Shown here: one piece after another, positions 8,364 through 16,372 of the stretch
Layout: each line of letters starts with the position of its first letter
How positions within the stretch are numbered: position 1 is the stretch's first letter
DNA from: Deltaproteobacteria bacterium
GTDB lineage: Bacteria > Desulfobacterota > Syntrophia > Syntrophales > Smithellaceae
Assembly (NCBI GenBank): GCA_025361065.1
Contig: JANYAY010000171.1
Location: forward strand, 1 to 32,022
Direction: 5' to 3'
Length of the DNA: 32,022 nucleotides
Notes under the pieces: generated by a model
What the model saw: the letters and a program-made list of their open reading frames with translations, nothing else
Told to the model about the DNA's origin: nothing
Databases searched by the model: none
Position numbers and translations under genes: made by a program

Positions 8364-9827
8364 TCAGCTCTTGATCCCCGCCAGGGTCTTCACCAGTTTT
8401 TTCCTCAACTTAATGTCGTACTGGGAAGTGATGGCGATCTGCTCCATGATGGGAGATCCACCGCCGTGATAGTTACCATAGTTCATAACACCGGCCAAAG
8501 TACCGATGGTGTAGTCGCCCAGAGTCATCCAGAACTTAATCTGGTCTTCCACGGGAACCTTGGGATTGCGGTTAAGGTATTTTTCCAGGACCGCCTTCAG
8601 GTCGGGATGGGCCAGATCTCCTTCGTAGGGGAAGGTAGCCGGGAGTCCACCAGCGATCCGGCAAAGAAGCTCCTGCTCATGAAAGACCGCTTCTCCCGTC
8701 AGACAGCGACCCACATTGCAGTAAATGGAGTTGGGAATGTAGCTGCCCGGACCGTAGGGGCAACTGCCCATACCCGGGATGATGACCTCCGGCTTGCCCA
8801 TGCTGGAGGCGGTGAAACCTGCGGCATAGCCCAGCTCTGATACTTTGATGATCTCCGCCAGCATTTCCTTCACATGGGGAGTCTTTTCAATGCCATTGTA
8901 TTCTGCTGCCAGGGCTGCCAGGCCAAGGAAAACGTCTCCGATGGCGGGCTTGCATCCCGAGTAGCTGTGGCGGTGGAACAGGGCGAATAGCAGGGCGCAC
9001 AGGCCGCCATGATCGTTTTCGCCGCAGAGGAAGACCCGTTCCCAGGGGACAAAGCAGTCCTCAAAGATGACGTAGGAGTCGGCATAGCCTATATCATTCC
9101 CGCGCTTGATATGTTTGCGCGCATGCATGTTATGGATGGTAACGACCTGCTTGACTCCTTCGTAATCAGAGGGAACGGCAAAGGCCACAGCGTAGTCCTT
9201 CTCATCGGGACCCAAGGCGCGGGTAGGAACAACGAGTATCTCATCGGATATGGAGGCCTCGGAAATGTGGAGTTTGCAGCCTCGGACGACGATTCCATCA
9301 CTTTTCTTCTCCACGACGCGGACATACATGTCGGGATCCGTCTGCTGGATGGGCCGCTTCAGGCGCTCACCCTTGACATCCGTCTGGGCGCAGCTTCCCA
9401 CGAGGTCTTCTTTCTGGAAGCGTTCAAGCCATTTCAGGAAGTTTTTATAGTAGGAGGTATTCCCGCTGTTCACCTTGTCCGCTTCAAAGGAAACGGCGTT
9501 GACGGCGTTGAGAGCATCAGTGCCCATGCAGCGCTGAATGCACATCCCCGCCTTCCGGCACAGGGCGCGGGTCATGTCCTGCTTCTTGTGAAGATCGTCC
9601 GTACTTTGATGCACATGACAGAAGCGGTTGATCGTTTCGCCTGTTAAATGTGAGGTGGCCGTGCACAGATCCTTCAACTCCGGATCGTTTACGGCGTCGA
9701 ACGTCATACCCATCACGTTCAGGACAGGTTGCTGAAGTTCGTCATCACGGTCGATCTTCTCGCCGTCATGATAAAGATTGCGTCTCATTTTCCGGAGCCC
9801 TGCAATGTATTGTTCTTTTGTTCTCAT
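8364..9827 (-). CDS. abfD: 4-hydroxybutyryl-CoA dehydratase family protein (AbfD-like)
   Basis: 487 residues against about 490 for Clostridium aminobutyricum AbfD, and similar along its whole length (for example TINRF..HQSTDDL, VVEKxxDGIVVRG). AbfD uses FAD and a [4Fe-4S] cluster to turn 4-hydroxybutyryl-CoA into crotonyl-CoA by a ketyl-radical route and also isomerises vinylacetyl-CoA. All four cluster ligands are present: Cys96 and Cys100 (GMCIQRC), His285 and Cys292 (FHRHSYSGC), as are the equivalents of Tyr296 and Lys300. Some active-site positions differ: the place of AbfD Glu455 is Gly451 (MNYGNYHGGGSP), Glu257 is Asp250, Thr190 is Ser189, Ala460 is Gly456. That comparison rests on AbfD recalled from memory. 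The ATG at 9827 follows the tetR stop by 4 bp, with AAGGAG seven or so bases upstream. Family membership is sure; the true substrate may differ from 4-hydroxybutyryl-CoA. Confidence 0.9.
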   Translation of the reverse strand: MRTKEQYIAGLRKMRRNLYHDGEKIDRDDELQQPVLNVMGMTFDAVNDPELKDLCTATSHLTGETINRFCHVHQSTDDLHKKQDMTRALCRKAGMCIQRCMGTDALNAVNAVSFEADKVNSGNTSYYKNFLKWLERFQKEDLVGSCAQTDVKGERLKRPIQQTDPDMYVRVVEKKSDGIVVRGCKLHISEASISDEILVVPTRALGPDEKDYAVAFAVPSDYEGVKQVVTIHNMHARKHIKRGNDIGYADSYVIFEDCFVPWERVFLCGENDHGGLCALLFALFHRHSYSGCKPAIGDVFLGLAALAAEYNGIEKTPHVKEMLAEIIKVSELGYAAGFTASSMGKPEVIIPGMGSCPYGPGSYIPNSIYCNVGRCLTGEAVFHEQELLCRIAGGLPATFPYEGDLAHPDLKAVLEKYLNRNPKVPVEDQIKFWMTLGDYTIGTLAGVMNYGNYHGGGSPIMEQIAITSQYDIKLRKKLVKTLAGIKS

Positions 9828-9831
9828 GGTA

Positions 9832-10584
9832 TTACTCCTTTTTTTTGCTCAAATGTTTATCTTTCCCGGCGTTCTTGCGGGAAACCACGGATTCTCTTTT
9901 TTCCATTTTTTCTTTTTTCTGCATCAACTCATTCAGAACTCTGGCATCGTCTATATTCAACCTCAGGACCAGGCCTGATTCCTGGCTTTTCATTCTGATT
10001 CCATCCAATATGGCCTCCATCAAAGGATCCAGGAAATCCATTATGGGCTCCTTTTTTGATAATCCTTTGAGGTGCCACTGGATAAACATATGCTCAATGC
10101 TGCCCAGTAACATGGCACGGAGAATATAGGGATCTACATTCTTTTTAAAGGTGCCGTCCTTAATACCATCCCGGATGCAATCCAGAACAATATGAGCAGA
10201 TCTGCGGACTGTCGCATGGGCCTTGGTCTGACGGAACCGCTTATTGGGCATAAGTTGCAACAGGACCAGAGCCGAATAGTCGGGATTTTCGCGATAGAGG
10301 CGGATATAGCTGCATAATACAGCCCTGATCCGAGCCTCTGTTCCTCTGATATAGGGAAGAACGTGCTCGAACTCGGCGATGGTTTCGACTGTTATCTTTT
10401 CGGGTATGGCGAACAGAAGATCTTCTTTAGTGCCGAAATTCTCATATACGGTGGCTTCGGAAACACCCGCCTTTTTGCTGATCTCCGCAATCGTAGTATC
10501 CTGAAATCCCTTGTCGGCAAAAATCCGCAGAGCGGCCTCCATGATCCTGTCTTTTCTGCTTTTCACCTTGCTGTTTTCCGTCAC
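9832..10584 (-). CDS. TetR/AcrR-family transcriptional regulator
   Basis: 250 residues. The N-terminal DNA-binding domain covers residues 11-60, with the helix-turn-helix at about 31-50 (TIAEISKKAGVSEATVYENF). The larger C-terminal part is the ligand-binding domain and ends in a Lys-rich tail. The start is GTG at 10584, with GGGAG about seven bases upstream, only some 20 nt behind the predicted transcription start. It is the first gene of its operon, 4 bp before the AbfD-type gene, and its promoter carries an inverted repeat across the -10 box, so it likely represses itself. The shared promoter module upstream of livK suggests it controls the importer operon too, probably with an acyl-CoA intermediate as ligand; this last part is inference from other TetR-type acyl-CoA regulators. 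Confidence 0.9.
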   Translation of the reverse strand: MTENSKVKSRKDRIMEAALRIFADKGFQDTTIAEISKKAGVSEATVYENFGTKEDLLFAIPEKITVETIAEFEHVLPYIRGTEARIRAVLCSYIRLYRENPDYSALVLLQLMPNKRFRQTKAHATVRRSAHIVLDCIRDGIKDGTFKKNVDPYILRAMLLGSIEHMFIQWHLKGLSKKEPIMDFLDPLMEAILDGIRMKSQESGLVLRLNIDDARVLNELMQKKEKMEKRESVVSRKNAGKDKHLSKKKE

Positions 10585-10607
10585 GAATCGCTCCCTATGG
10601 TAAACGT

Positions 10608-10642
10608 GACTATATTATAAAATAACATAGTCTGACTGTCAA
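10608..10642 (-). promoter_or_regulatory. Consensus sigma-70 promoter with overlapping operator for tetR operon
   Basis: On the minus strand TTGACA (10642-10637), a 17-nt spacer and TATAAT (10619-10614) form a perfect consensus promoter. An inverted repeat GACTAT (10608-10613) / ATAGTC (10627-10632) brackets the -10 box, the position expected for an autorepressor site. Predicted start of transcription is near 10607, about 22 nt before the GTG. Confidence 0.8.
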
Positions 10643-10701
10643 GTATTATTTTATTCCATAGCCTCACTGTTATTTTTAGTCGCATATAACAGTCTTACTA
10701 A
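10633..10701 (-). promoter_or_regulatory. Conserved promoter-upstream module, tetR copy
   Basis: This 69-bp block aligns without gaps to 20487-20555 upstream of livK, with about 55 identities counted by eye. The best-kept parts are TGACTGTCAAGT (containing the -35 box) and ATATAACAG-CT-ACTAA at the far end. Within it ACTGTTAT (10666-10673) and ATAACAGT (10686-10693) form a perfect 8-bp inverted repeat, a candidate operator or activator site. The rest of the 10585-10839 gap shows nothing clear. Confidence 0.7.
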
Positions 10702-10839
10702 TATTTCTCCCACAAACCTTGCTGACAGACTGACTCCGGTACGCAGAGCCCTGCACTGCCGATCGCCAGAAAAAATGGGACGCCGACCACCTCAGGGGCT
10801 TTTTAAAGTGTCGTCTTGTACGCAATAGGGAATGAAAAT

Positions 10840-12633
10840 CTATTTTGCATATAATGCATCAATCTGATCCTTGCATTTTTCAAAGACAACGCGCCTCTTG
10901 AGTTTCATGGTCTGAGTCAGCATGCCGTTCGCCAGGGTAAAAGGTTCGCTCATAAATATGAATTTTTTCGGGATCTCATACGTGGCATATTTATCCTTGA
11001 GGGTATTTGCTATTTCACTTACAAGAAATCTTTTTACCTCTTCCCTTTTAACGAGCTCATCATGATCCTTAGGGAGATTATTTTTTTCGGCCCATTTATC
11101 CAGCGCAATAAAATCCGGGATTATCAGACAAACATTAAACTCCCGGCCTTCCCCGTAAATCATGGCGTTTTCAATGAAGTGGTTCAGCTTGATATCTTCT
11201 TCAATCGCTACCGGGAACACATATTTGCCGTTTTCCAGCTTAAACTGCTCTTTAAGCCTTCCGGTAATAAAAAGGAAGCCTTCCTCGTCGAGACGTCCGC
11301 GGTCGCCCGTCCGAAATCCACCGTCAGGCGTCATAACGGCTGCTGTAGCTTCGGGCTTGTTATGATATCCCTGCATAACGTTAGGTCCGTAAATAATTAT
11401 TTCCCCGTCTTTGGCGTCGGGTCCGACTAAAGATTTATCAATCACTATCTTGCATTTGTCCATCACCGGGCCAACGCTGCCGATCTTGTATTTAGACGGG
11501 CAGTTCATGGTTGCTCCCGGCGAGGTCTCGGTCAATCCGTAAGCGTCATAAAGGGGAATACCCATATCCCAGAAAAAGTGAGAAATTTCCGGATTCATCG
11601 CGGCGCTTCCAGTCATGGATCCGGTTAATCTGCCGCCGAGTTTTTCCCGAATTTTCTTAAAAACAACAGCGTCCGCAATTTTAAATTTCAGGTTGGTCAT
11701 AAAATCGGATTTGCCTAGTGCCGCAAGCTCTCGTTTCTTCTTGGCGCTCTCCACTCCCATAACGAACAATTTCCTGGGAAGTCCGCCTTCTTCGTTCATC
11801 TTCGTCCATAAACCGTCATATACCCGGTTGAAGACTCTGGGTACGGCAATAAGATAAGTCGGCTTAACCAGAAGCAAATCATCGCCGATGGTCGTTGCGC
11901 TTTCCGCGAAACCTATTGATCCGCCCAGATGGCAGTATGTGACAAGTTCCGCCAGCCCGAAGACATGCGCCCAGGGCAGGATGGATAGTGTCCTGTCATT
12001 TTCATTCATGTGCGGGAAGTTAACCGTCGTAGCATGAGCGTTGCTCGTTATGTTGCCCTGGGAAAGGAGCACGCCTTTCGGGTCGCCGGTAGTTCCCGAT
12101 GTGTAAATCAGAATGCAGATGGCCGAATGTTCCGGATAGATGCTTTTTACTTTCCGGGCTGCGCCTTTCTTTTCCAAATCCGCCAGCGTATCCGGCCCAT
12201 CGCCTTCCATCAGGATAACTTTTTTTAACGTTGATATTGCAGAAATGCTGTCTTTGATCTTCTCGTATATTTCTTTCTTGGTGATAAAAAGCACCTTCAC
12301 TTTAGCGTCATTTATTATGTATTTCCACACTTGCACCAATTCAGCCTCATACATGGGCACGAACCTCGCACCCAGACCGCTAGTAGCGTAAAAACATACC
12401 GCCCAATCGGTGCTGTTATTCGAGATAATACCTACGGCATCGTCTTTGGCGATACCCAACTGACTCAACCCGCTTCTGACATTATCCACGCGTGATCCGA
12501 AATCAGCATATGTTATCCAGTCATATTGTTTCAATTTCTTGTTTTTCGTTCCCAGAAAAGGTCTCTGTCCAAATTTTGGAATGGATTTCTCCAGCATTTC
12601 CACTATATTGTCCGGTTTGGTTAATTGATACAT
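10840..12633 (-). CDS. AMP-forming acyl-CoA synthetase, long-chain (ACSL/FadD) type
   Basis: 597 residues, the length of long-chain acyl-CoA ligases. It activates a free carboxylic acid with ATP and CoA to acyl-CoA, AMP and PPi. Visible adenylate-forming motifs are YTSGTTGDPKG (177-187), YGLTETSPG, RTGDRGRLDEEGFLFITGR, the long-chain type segment FKLENGKYVFP, and NGMLTQTMK (569-577) holding the expected catalytic Lys577. No signal peptide or clear membrane anchor. The ATG at 12633 has AAGGAGG seven bases upstream. It sits alone between the CoA-transferase pair and tetR, with gaps of 334 and 255 bp, so it may have its own promoter. With the CoA-transferases it gives the island two ways to make the CoA ester. 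Confidence 0.9.
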   Translation of the reverse strand: MYQLTKPDNIVEMLEKSIPKFGQRPFLGTKNKKLKQYDWITYADFGSRVDNVRSGLSQLGIAKDDAVGIISNNSTDWAVCFYATSGLGARFVPMYEAELVQVWKYIINDAKVKVLFITKKEIYEKIKDSISAISTLKKVILMEGDGPDTLADLEKKGAARKVKSIYPEHSAICILIYTSGTTGDPKGVLLSQGNITSNAHATTVNFPHMNENDRTLSILPWAHVFGLAELVTYCHLGGSIGFAESATTIGDDLLLVKPTYLIAVPRVFNRVYDGLWTKMNEEGGLPRKLFVMGVESAKKKRELAALGKSDFMTNLKFKIADAVVFKKIREKLGGRLTGSMTGSAAMNPEISHFFWDMGIPLYDAYGLTETSPGATMNCPSKYKIGSVGPVMDKCKIVIDKSLVGPDAKDGEIIIYGPNVMQGYHNKPEATAAVMTPDGGFRTGDRGRLDEEGFLFITGRLKEQFKLENGKYVFPVAIEEDIKLNHFIENAMIYGEGREFNVCLIIPDFIALDKWAEKNNLPKDHDELVKREEVKRFLVSEIANTLKDKYATYEIPKKFIFMSEPFTLANGMLTQTMKLKRRVVFEKCKDQIDALYAK

Positions 12634-12967
12634 CAGATTCCTCCTTAGAATTATTTATTGGTACTTATTATTATTGACTTAATAATTCCATCATTTTCTC
12701 CGGGCGGGCTTGGTCCTGAAATATCAACCGCCGGAAGAAATGATCTTCATTTTTCAAGCAACCGACAGCTTATTCTTTGGAGAGTTTTTTCAAATTCAGC
12801 CTGCAACGCAGGATTGTTCTTGGGATGTTTTGTGTTTAAATGGTTTTTTCGCCAGACGTGACGAACAGCCGGCATGTCGTTGACATCGGCGTATCATGGC
12901 CCAAATGTTGTGCCAAAACCGCAGGCATAGGCGGTCAATCATCGTCTAGTCAATGCATGATAATGGC
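12634..12967. promoter_or_regulatory. Gap between CoA-transferase operon and acyl-CoA synthetase
   Basis: No gene is supported here. Close upstream of the synthetase start lies an inverted repeat, TTATTA (12668-12673) and TAATAA (12680-12685) around TTGACT, a possible operator. I did not find a convincing terminator for the CoA-transferase genes ending at 12968, nor a consensus promoter for the synthetase. A plus-strand frame at 12840-13106 looks like a shadow. Confidence 0.35.
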
Positions 12968-14311
12968 TCAGCCGGACTTTTTTTCCACTAATCCGTATTT
13001 TTTGAAAATATATTCATTATCTTCGCCAATATCAGCGGAAAGCCATTTGACCCTTAAAGGCGTTTTCGACAACTTGCCGGTTACAGGTAAGGTGACGATT
13101 CCGTAAGAGGGATGTTCTACTTTAGCAAAAGAGCCGCGAATCTGCCAGTGTTTTTCCTGAAGGACCTCTTTGGGTGTTAACATTTTTGTCGTGACCGGAA
13201 GCCCTCCCCCTCGCCACTTGGAGCGGGCGGATTTTACGCTGAAGGAAGAAAATTTTTCATTAATCTCATCGTAAGTATACTTGGCGACCGCATCCTCTAC
13301 TTCATTATTCAATTCTTGGACTTTATCAATATCATCCGTGATGCGATCAAGAAGCGTTTTCCATTCTCCCTCCAGCTTCCATTTCCCGAGGATTCTCATA
13401 GCCGCCCGAAAGTCCTGATCCCGGAAGCAGGCAATGGCCACATAGCTGTCTTTGCATTTAAAAAACCCGTAAGGGCAAAGGCCGTAATCGAGAGTCCCGT
13501 AACGAAACCTCGGTTTCTTCCAGACATAGCCAATGGTGGGCGGGAACCCGACACAGGAAGCGTAGGCATCGGCTGAAGCTATATCAACCATTTGTCCTTC
13601 ACCGGTCCGGCGCTTGAAGAAAGAAGCCACAAGGCCTCCGCAGGCTGCTCCGACAGCGGATGTATATCCGGCGGCATAAAACCCCGCGCGGGTCGGCCAG
13701 TTGTAAGGTTCCGGAGTGTTCGGAAGATCGCCGATCAGAGCGGCCAGACCGGACTCGGCCTGTGAGGTCAGGTCAGTCCAGGGCATACCGGCCATCTCTT
13801 TGCCTTTGGCGGTGTAATGCCCGTAAGGCGTGATGGCAATATAAATCAGGCCGGGATTGAGTTCCCGCAATTGCCGGTAGCCAATTCCCCATTCATCCAT
13901 TTCGCCGGGGGCAAAGGTTTCAATCAGAACGTCGGCCCGGGTCGCGAGGAGCTTGAGGTTTTCTCTGTCTTCGGGGTTGCTCAAATCCAGGGCAACGTTG
14001 CGTTTATTCCGGCTCTCCATCAGATAGGGAATGCCCACGCCCTTTACATTGGCCCCGTAAGGGCTGACAATGCGGGAAGGATCTCCTTCGGGTGGTTCAA
14101 TCTTAATAACCTCGGCTCCGGCTTCGGCGAAAAAACTCGCTGTAATATTGCCGGAAAAATTGGCATAACTTAAGTCGAGGACCATCATGTCATCGAGGGC
14201 TTCCGGCTTTCCTTCGGAGGTCATCATTTTCGATAGAAGCTGGCTCCATTCGGACAATGGCCCGGACGAACTTGTCTTCTGCAAGTATCTGGAATAAATG
14301 CGCTCTTTAAT
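12968..14311 (-). CDS. Family III (CaiB/BaiF) CoA-transferase, second subunit; probable ATT start
   Basis: Family III CoA-transferase moving CoA between acyl groups through an aspartyl-CoA intermediate. Features: LDLSYANFSG near the N-terminus, AEVIKIEPPEGD, ALDLSNPEDREN, VLIETFAPGEMDEWGIGY and the catalytic Asp in WTDLTSQAESG (residue 180 from the start used here). The frame is open to an ATG at 14359, but that codon has no ribosome binding site and lies 50 bp inside the upstream gene. A perfect AAGGAGG ends 8 nt before an ATT codon at 14311-14309 that overlaps the upstream TAA stop by one base. Starting there gives 447 residues beginning (M)KERIYSRYLQ. An ATG pair further in lacks a ribosome binding site. 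It is translationally coupled to the first CoA-transferase, suggesting a two-subunit enzyme. Confidence 0.85.
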   Translation of the reverse strand: MKERIYSRYLQKTSSSGPLSEWSQLLSKMMTSEGKPEALDDMMVLDLSYANFSGNITASFFAEAGAEVIKIEPPEGDPSRIVSPYGANVKGVGIPYLMESRNKRNVALDLSNPEDRENLKLLATRADVLIETFAPGEMDEWGIGYRQLRELNPGLIYIAITPYGHYTAKGKEMAGMPWTDLTSQAESGLAALIGDLPNTPEPYNWPTRAGFYAAGYTSAVGAACGGLVASFFKRRTGEGQMVDIASADAYASCVGFPPTIGYVWKKPRFRYGTLDYGLCPYGFFKCKDSYVAIACFRDQDFRAAMRILGKWKLEGEWKTLLDRITDDIDKVQELNNEVEDAVAKYTYDEINEKFSSFSVKSARSKWRGGGLPVTTKMLTPKEVLQEKHWQIRGSFAKVEHPSYGIVTLPVTGKLSKTPLRVKWLSADIGEDNEYIFKKYGLVEKKSG

Positions 14312-15665
14312 GGTCCTCACCTCCTTCGTAATTAAATATCTTGTCCTTGGCCAGATCATGATAAATCGGTGGTCTCTGGCCGACCCGATAATCCCAGTTA
14401 CCCACCACTCTTTCTTTTTCCAATTCTTTAATCTGGTCTTCCGTCAGTCCCATGATTTTCTTTAAGACATAGCGATTATGATAACCCAGTGGCCGGGAAA
14501 GCCATTTCGTCCGTCCCGGTGTTTTGCTGAGCATGGCGATCGGTCCTTCAATGACCAGCTTTTTATACATATCGTCTTCAAAGGGAATAACGCTTCCCCT
14601 TTCCTGCCGCCATTCATCATTGCAGATCTGCACATCATCCATTACCTCGGTAGCGGCAAAGCGGTGTTTACGGGCTAATTCGATTAATTCGGCTGCGTTT
14701 TTCGTTTTCACCCATTCCTCAACGACTTTATTTAAGGTCAGAGCATGTTCCGGCTGGAGCCGGCGGAAAGCCTTATTATATTTTTCGTCACGGGCAAGAT
14801 CTTCGCGGCCCAGAGCTTTGCAGAAAGATTGAAATTGCTTATCCGAGGCAATGGCCAGCGCGAGAAATTTTCCATCGAGCGTCTTAAATATTCCCGAGGG
14901 GGACATAGTGGGGTCCGAATTGCCGGTGCGCCCGAGATCATTTCCGGTGGCATCATGATAAGTAAAATGGGATAATGCTCGCATCAGTATTTCCGCCTGA
15001 CATCCGTCGAGATACTGCCCCTCTCCGGAACGCTCCCGGTAGTTGAGGGCGATAAGAATCAGCATAGCCGCGTAATACCCGGGGAAAAAATCACCGAAAA
15101 AATCAGGAACCTTGAAATACTTATCAGTATCCGGATGACCGGTTACCGACAGGACGCCGCTGGCGCCCTGGGCCAGCAAGTCCCAGCCGGGATTATACCG
15201 CTTCGGTCCATACTGTCCATAAGTGCTCAGACTGGCATAAATGACTTTAGGATTAATTTTACTGATCTGGGAGTAGCCTATGCCCCATGCTTCCACAGTC
15301 CCGGAGGTGAAATTTTCAATGACAATATCGGCTTTTTCCGCCAGCTTCAGGATCAGATCCTTGCCTTTGGGTTTCTTGACATCGATAGCAACAAAATATT
15401 TGCTCTGATTGATGAAATGCCACAGGGGATTGGAGTGCTTCCAATACTTGCCCCAGTATGTGCCACCACGCCAGTAGTCGCCCTGGTTGGGTACTTCCAC
15501 CTTAATGACCTCGGCGCCATACTGCGCCAGGAATTTCGCCGCCGTCGGGCCGAAAATCATGTGTGATAAATCCAGCACGCGGAGGCCTTTGAGTGCTTCC
15601 GCCTTTTTATCGGTGTCCTGCGGGGCAAAAAGCTTGTTGGTAAAACCAAAATAGTCTTCAGTCAT
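14307..15665 (-). CDS. Family III (CaiB/BaiF) CoA-transferase, first subunit
   Basis: 452 residues. Family features in order: LKGLRVLDLSHMIFGP (26-40), AEVIKVEVPNQGD (51-63), AIDVKKPKGKD (93-103), VIENFTSGTVEAWGIGY (115-131) and the catalytic Asp162 in PGWDLLAQGASG. The ATG at 15665 comes 2 bp after the livF stop. Its own 3' end carries the AAGGAGG for the next CoA-transferase. Two adjacent, different family III genes resemble BbsE/BbsF, the two subunits of succinyl-CoA:benzylsuccinate CoA-transferase, so a heteromeric enzyme is plausible; this is inference. Being cotranscribed with the importer, it likely activates the imported acid using succinyl-CoA or acetyl-CoA as donor. Confidence 0.88.
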   Translation of the reverse strand: MTEDYFGFTNKLFAPQDTDKKAEALKGLRVLDLSHMIFGPTAAKFLAQYGAEVIKVEVPNQGDYWRGGTYWGKYWKHSNPLWHFINQSKYFVAIDVKKPKGKDLILKLAEKADIVIENFTSGTVEAWGIGYSQISKINPKVIYASLSTYGQYGPKRYNPGWDLLAQGASGVLSVTGHPDTDKYFKVPDFFGDFFPGYYAAMLILIALNYRERSGEGQYLDGCQAEILMRALSHFTYHDATGNDLGRTGNSDPTMSPSGIFKTLDGKFLALAIASDKQFQSFCKALGREDLARDEKYNKAFRRLQPEHALTLNKVVEEWVKTKNAAELIELARKHRFAATEVMDDVQICNDEWRQERGSVIPFEDDMYKKLVIEGPIAMLSKTPGRTKWLSRPLGYHNRYVLKKIMGLTEDQIKELEKERVVGNWDYRVGQRPPIYHDLAKDKIFNYEGGEDH

Positions 15666-15667
15666 CT

Positions 15668-16372
15668 TTACATTCCTATATAAGCTTTCTTCACCAGTTC
15701 GTTGTTTAAGAGAAAATCGTTCGTTCCTTCCAGCACAATGTGACCGTCCTGTAATACATAGCCCCGATCGGCGATTTCCAGGGCATAAAGCGCATTTTGC
15801 TCCGACAGGAGCACTGTAATTCCATCAGCGGGAAATGTTTTAATGACGTCGTAGATCTGAGACATAATAAGCGGGCTGAGACCCAGCGACGGTTCATCGA
15901 TCATGAGGAGCTTAGGCTGGGCCATCAATCCGCGGGCAATCACCAGCATTTGCTGTTCTCCTCCACTCATCAGGCTGGCCCTCTGCCCGGAGCGTTCCTT
16001 CAGGATGGGAAATAAAGTGCATACCTTATCCATTGTTTTCTTCCGCTGTTTCCATGCTCGCGGCGTACAGGCTCCCATGAGCAGGTTTTCTTTCACGGTC
16101 AGATAAGTGAAAATTTTTCTTCCTTCGGGAATCTGAGATATGCCGAGCTTAACAATCTTGTCGGAAGACAGGTTTTGTATTTCGTTACCCATAAAGGAGA
16201 TACTTCCCGTTTTGATGGGCAGTACCGCGGAGATATTGTTAAGCACCGTTGTTTTTCCTGCTCCGTTCCCCCCCAGCAGGGCGACAATTTCTCCCTGGCG
16301 AACTTCGAGATTCACACCGTGGAGAACAGGAATCACGCCGTAGGCGGCGCTCAGATCATTAATGTTGAGCAT
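15668..16372 (-). CDS. livF: Branched-chain amino acid-type ABC transporter ATP-binding protein
   Basis: 234 residues, the normal LivF length. Walker A is GGNGAGKT (34-41), the ABC signature MSGGEQQ (135-141), Walker B LLMIDE (155-160) and the H-loop region follows. It powers import with LivG at the inner face of the cytoplasmic membrane. The gene overlaps livG by 14 bp and is 2 bp before the first CoA-transferase, so transport and CoA activation are made from one transcript. The label branched-chain amino acid is only the family name; members of this family also carry aromatic, alicyclic and dicarboxylic acids, and the enzymes around it suggest a carboxylic acid. Confidence 0.93.
   Translation of the reverse strand: MLNINDLSAAYGVIPVLHGVNLEVRQGEIVALLGGNGAGKTTVLNNISAVLPIKTGSISFMGNEIQNLSSDKIVKLGISQIPEGRKIFTYLTVKENLLMGACTPRAWKQRKKTMDKVCTLFPILKERSGQRASLMSGGEQQMLVIARGLMAQPKLLMIDEPSLGLSPLIMSQIYDVIKTFPADGITVLLSEQNALYALEIADRGYVLQDGHIVLEGTNDFLLNNELVKKAYIGM

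Noticed and set aside
14312-14359. ATG at 14359 as start of the second CoA-transferase
   Set aside because: No ribosome binding site, 53-bp overlap with the upstream gene, and a perfect ribosome binding site further down; kept only as an alternative.
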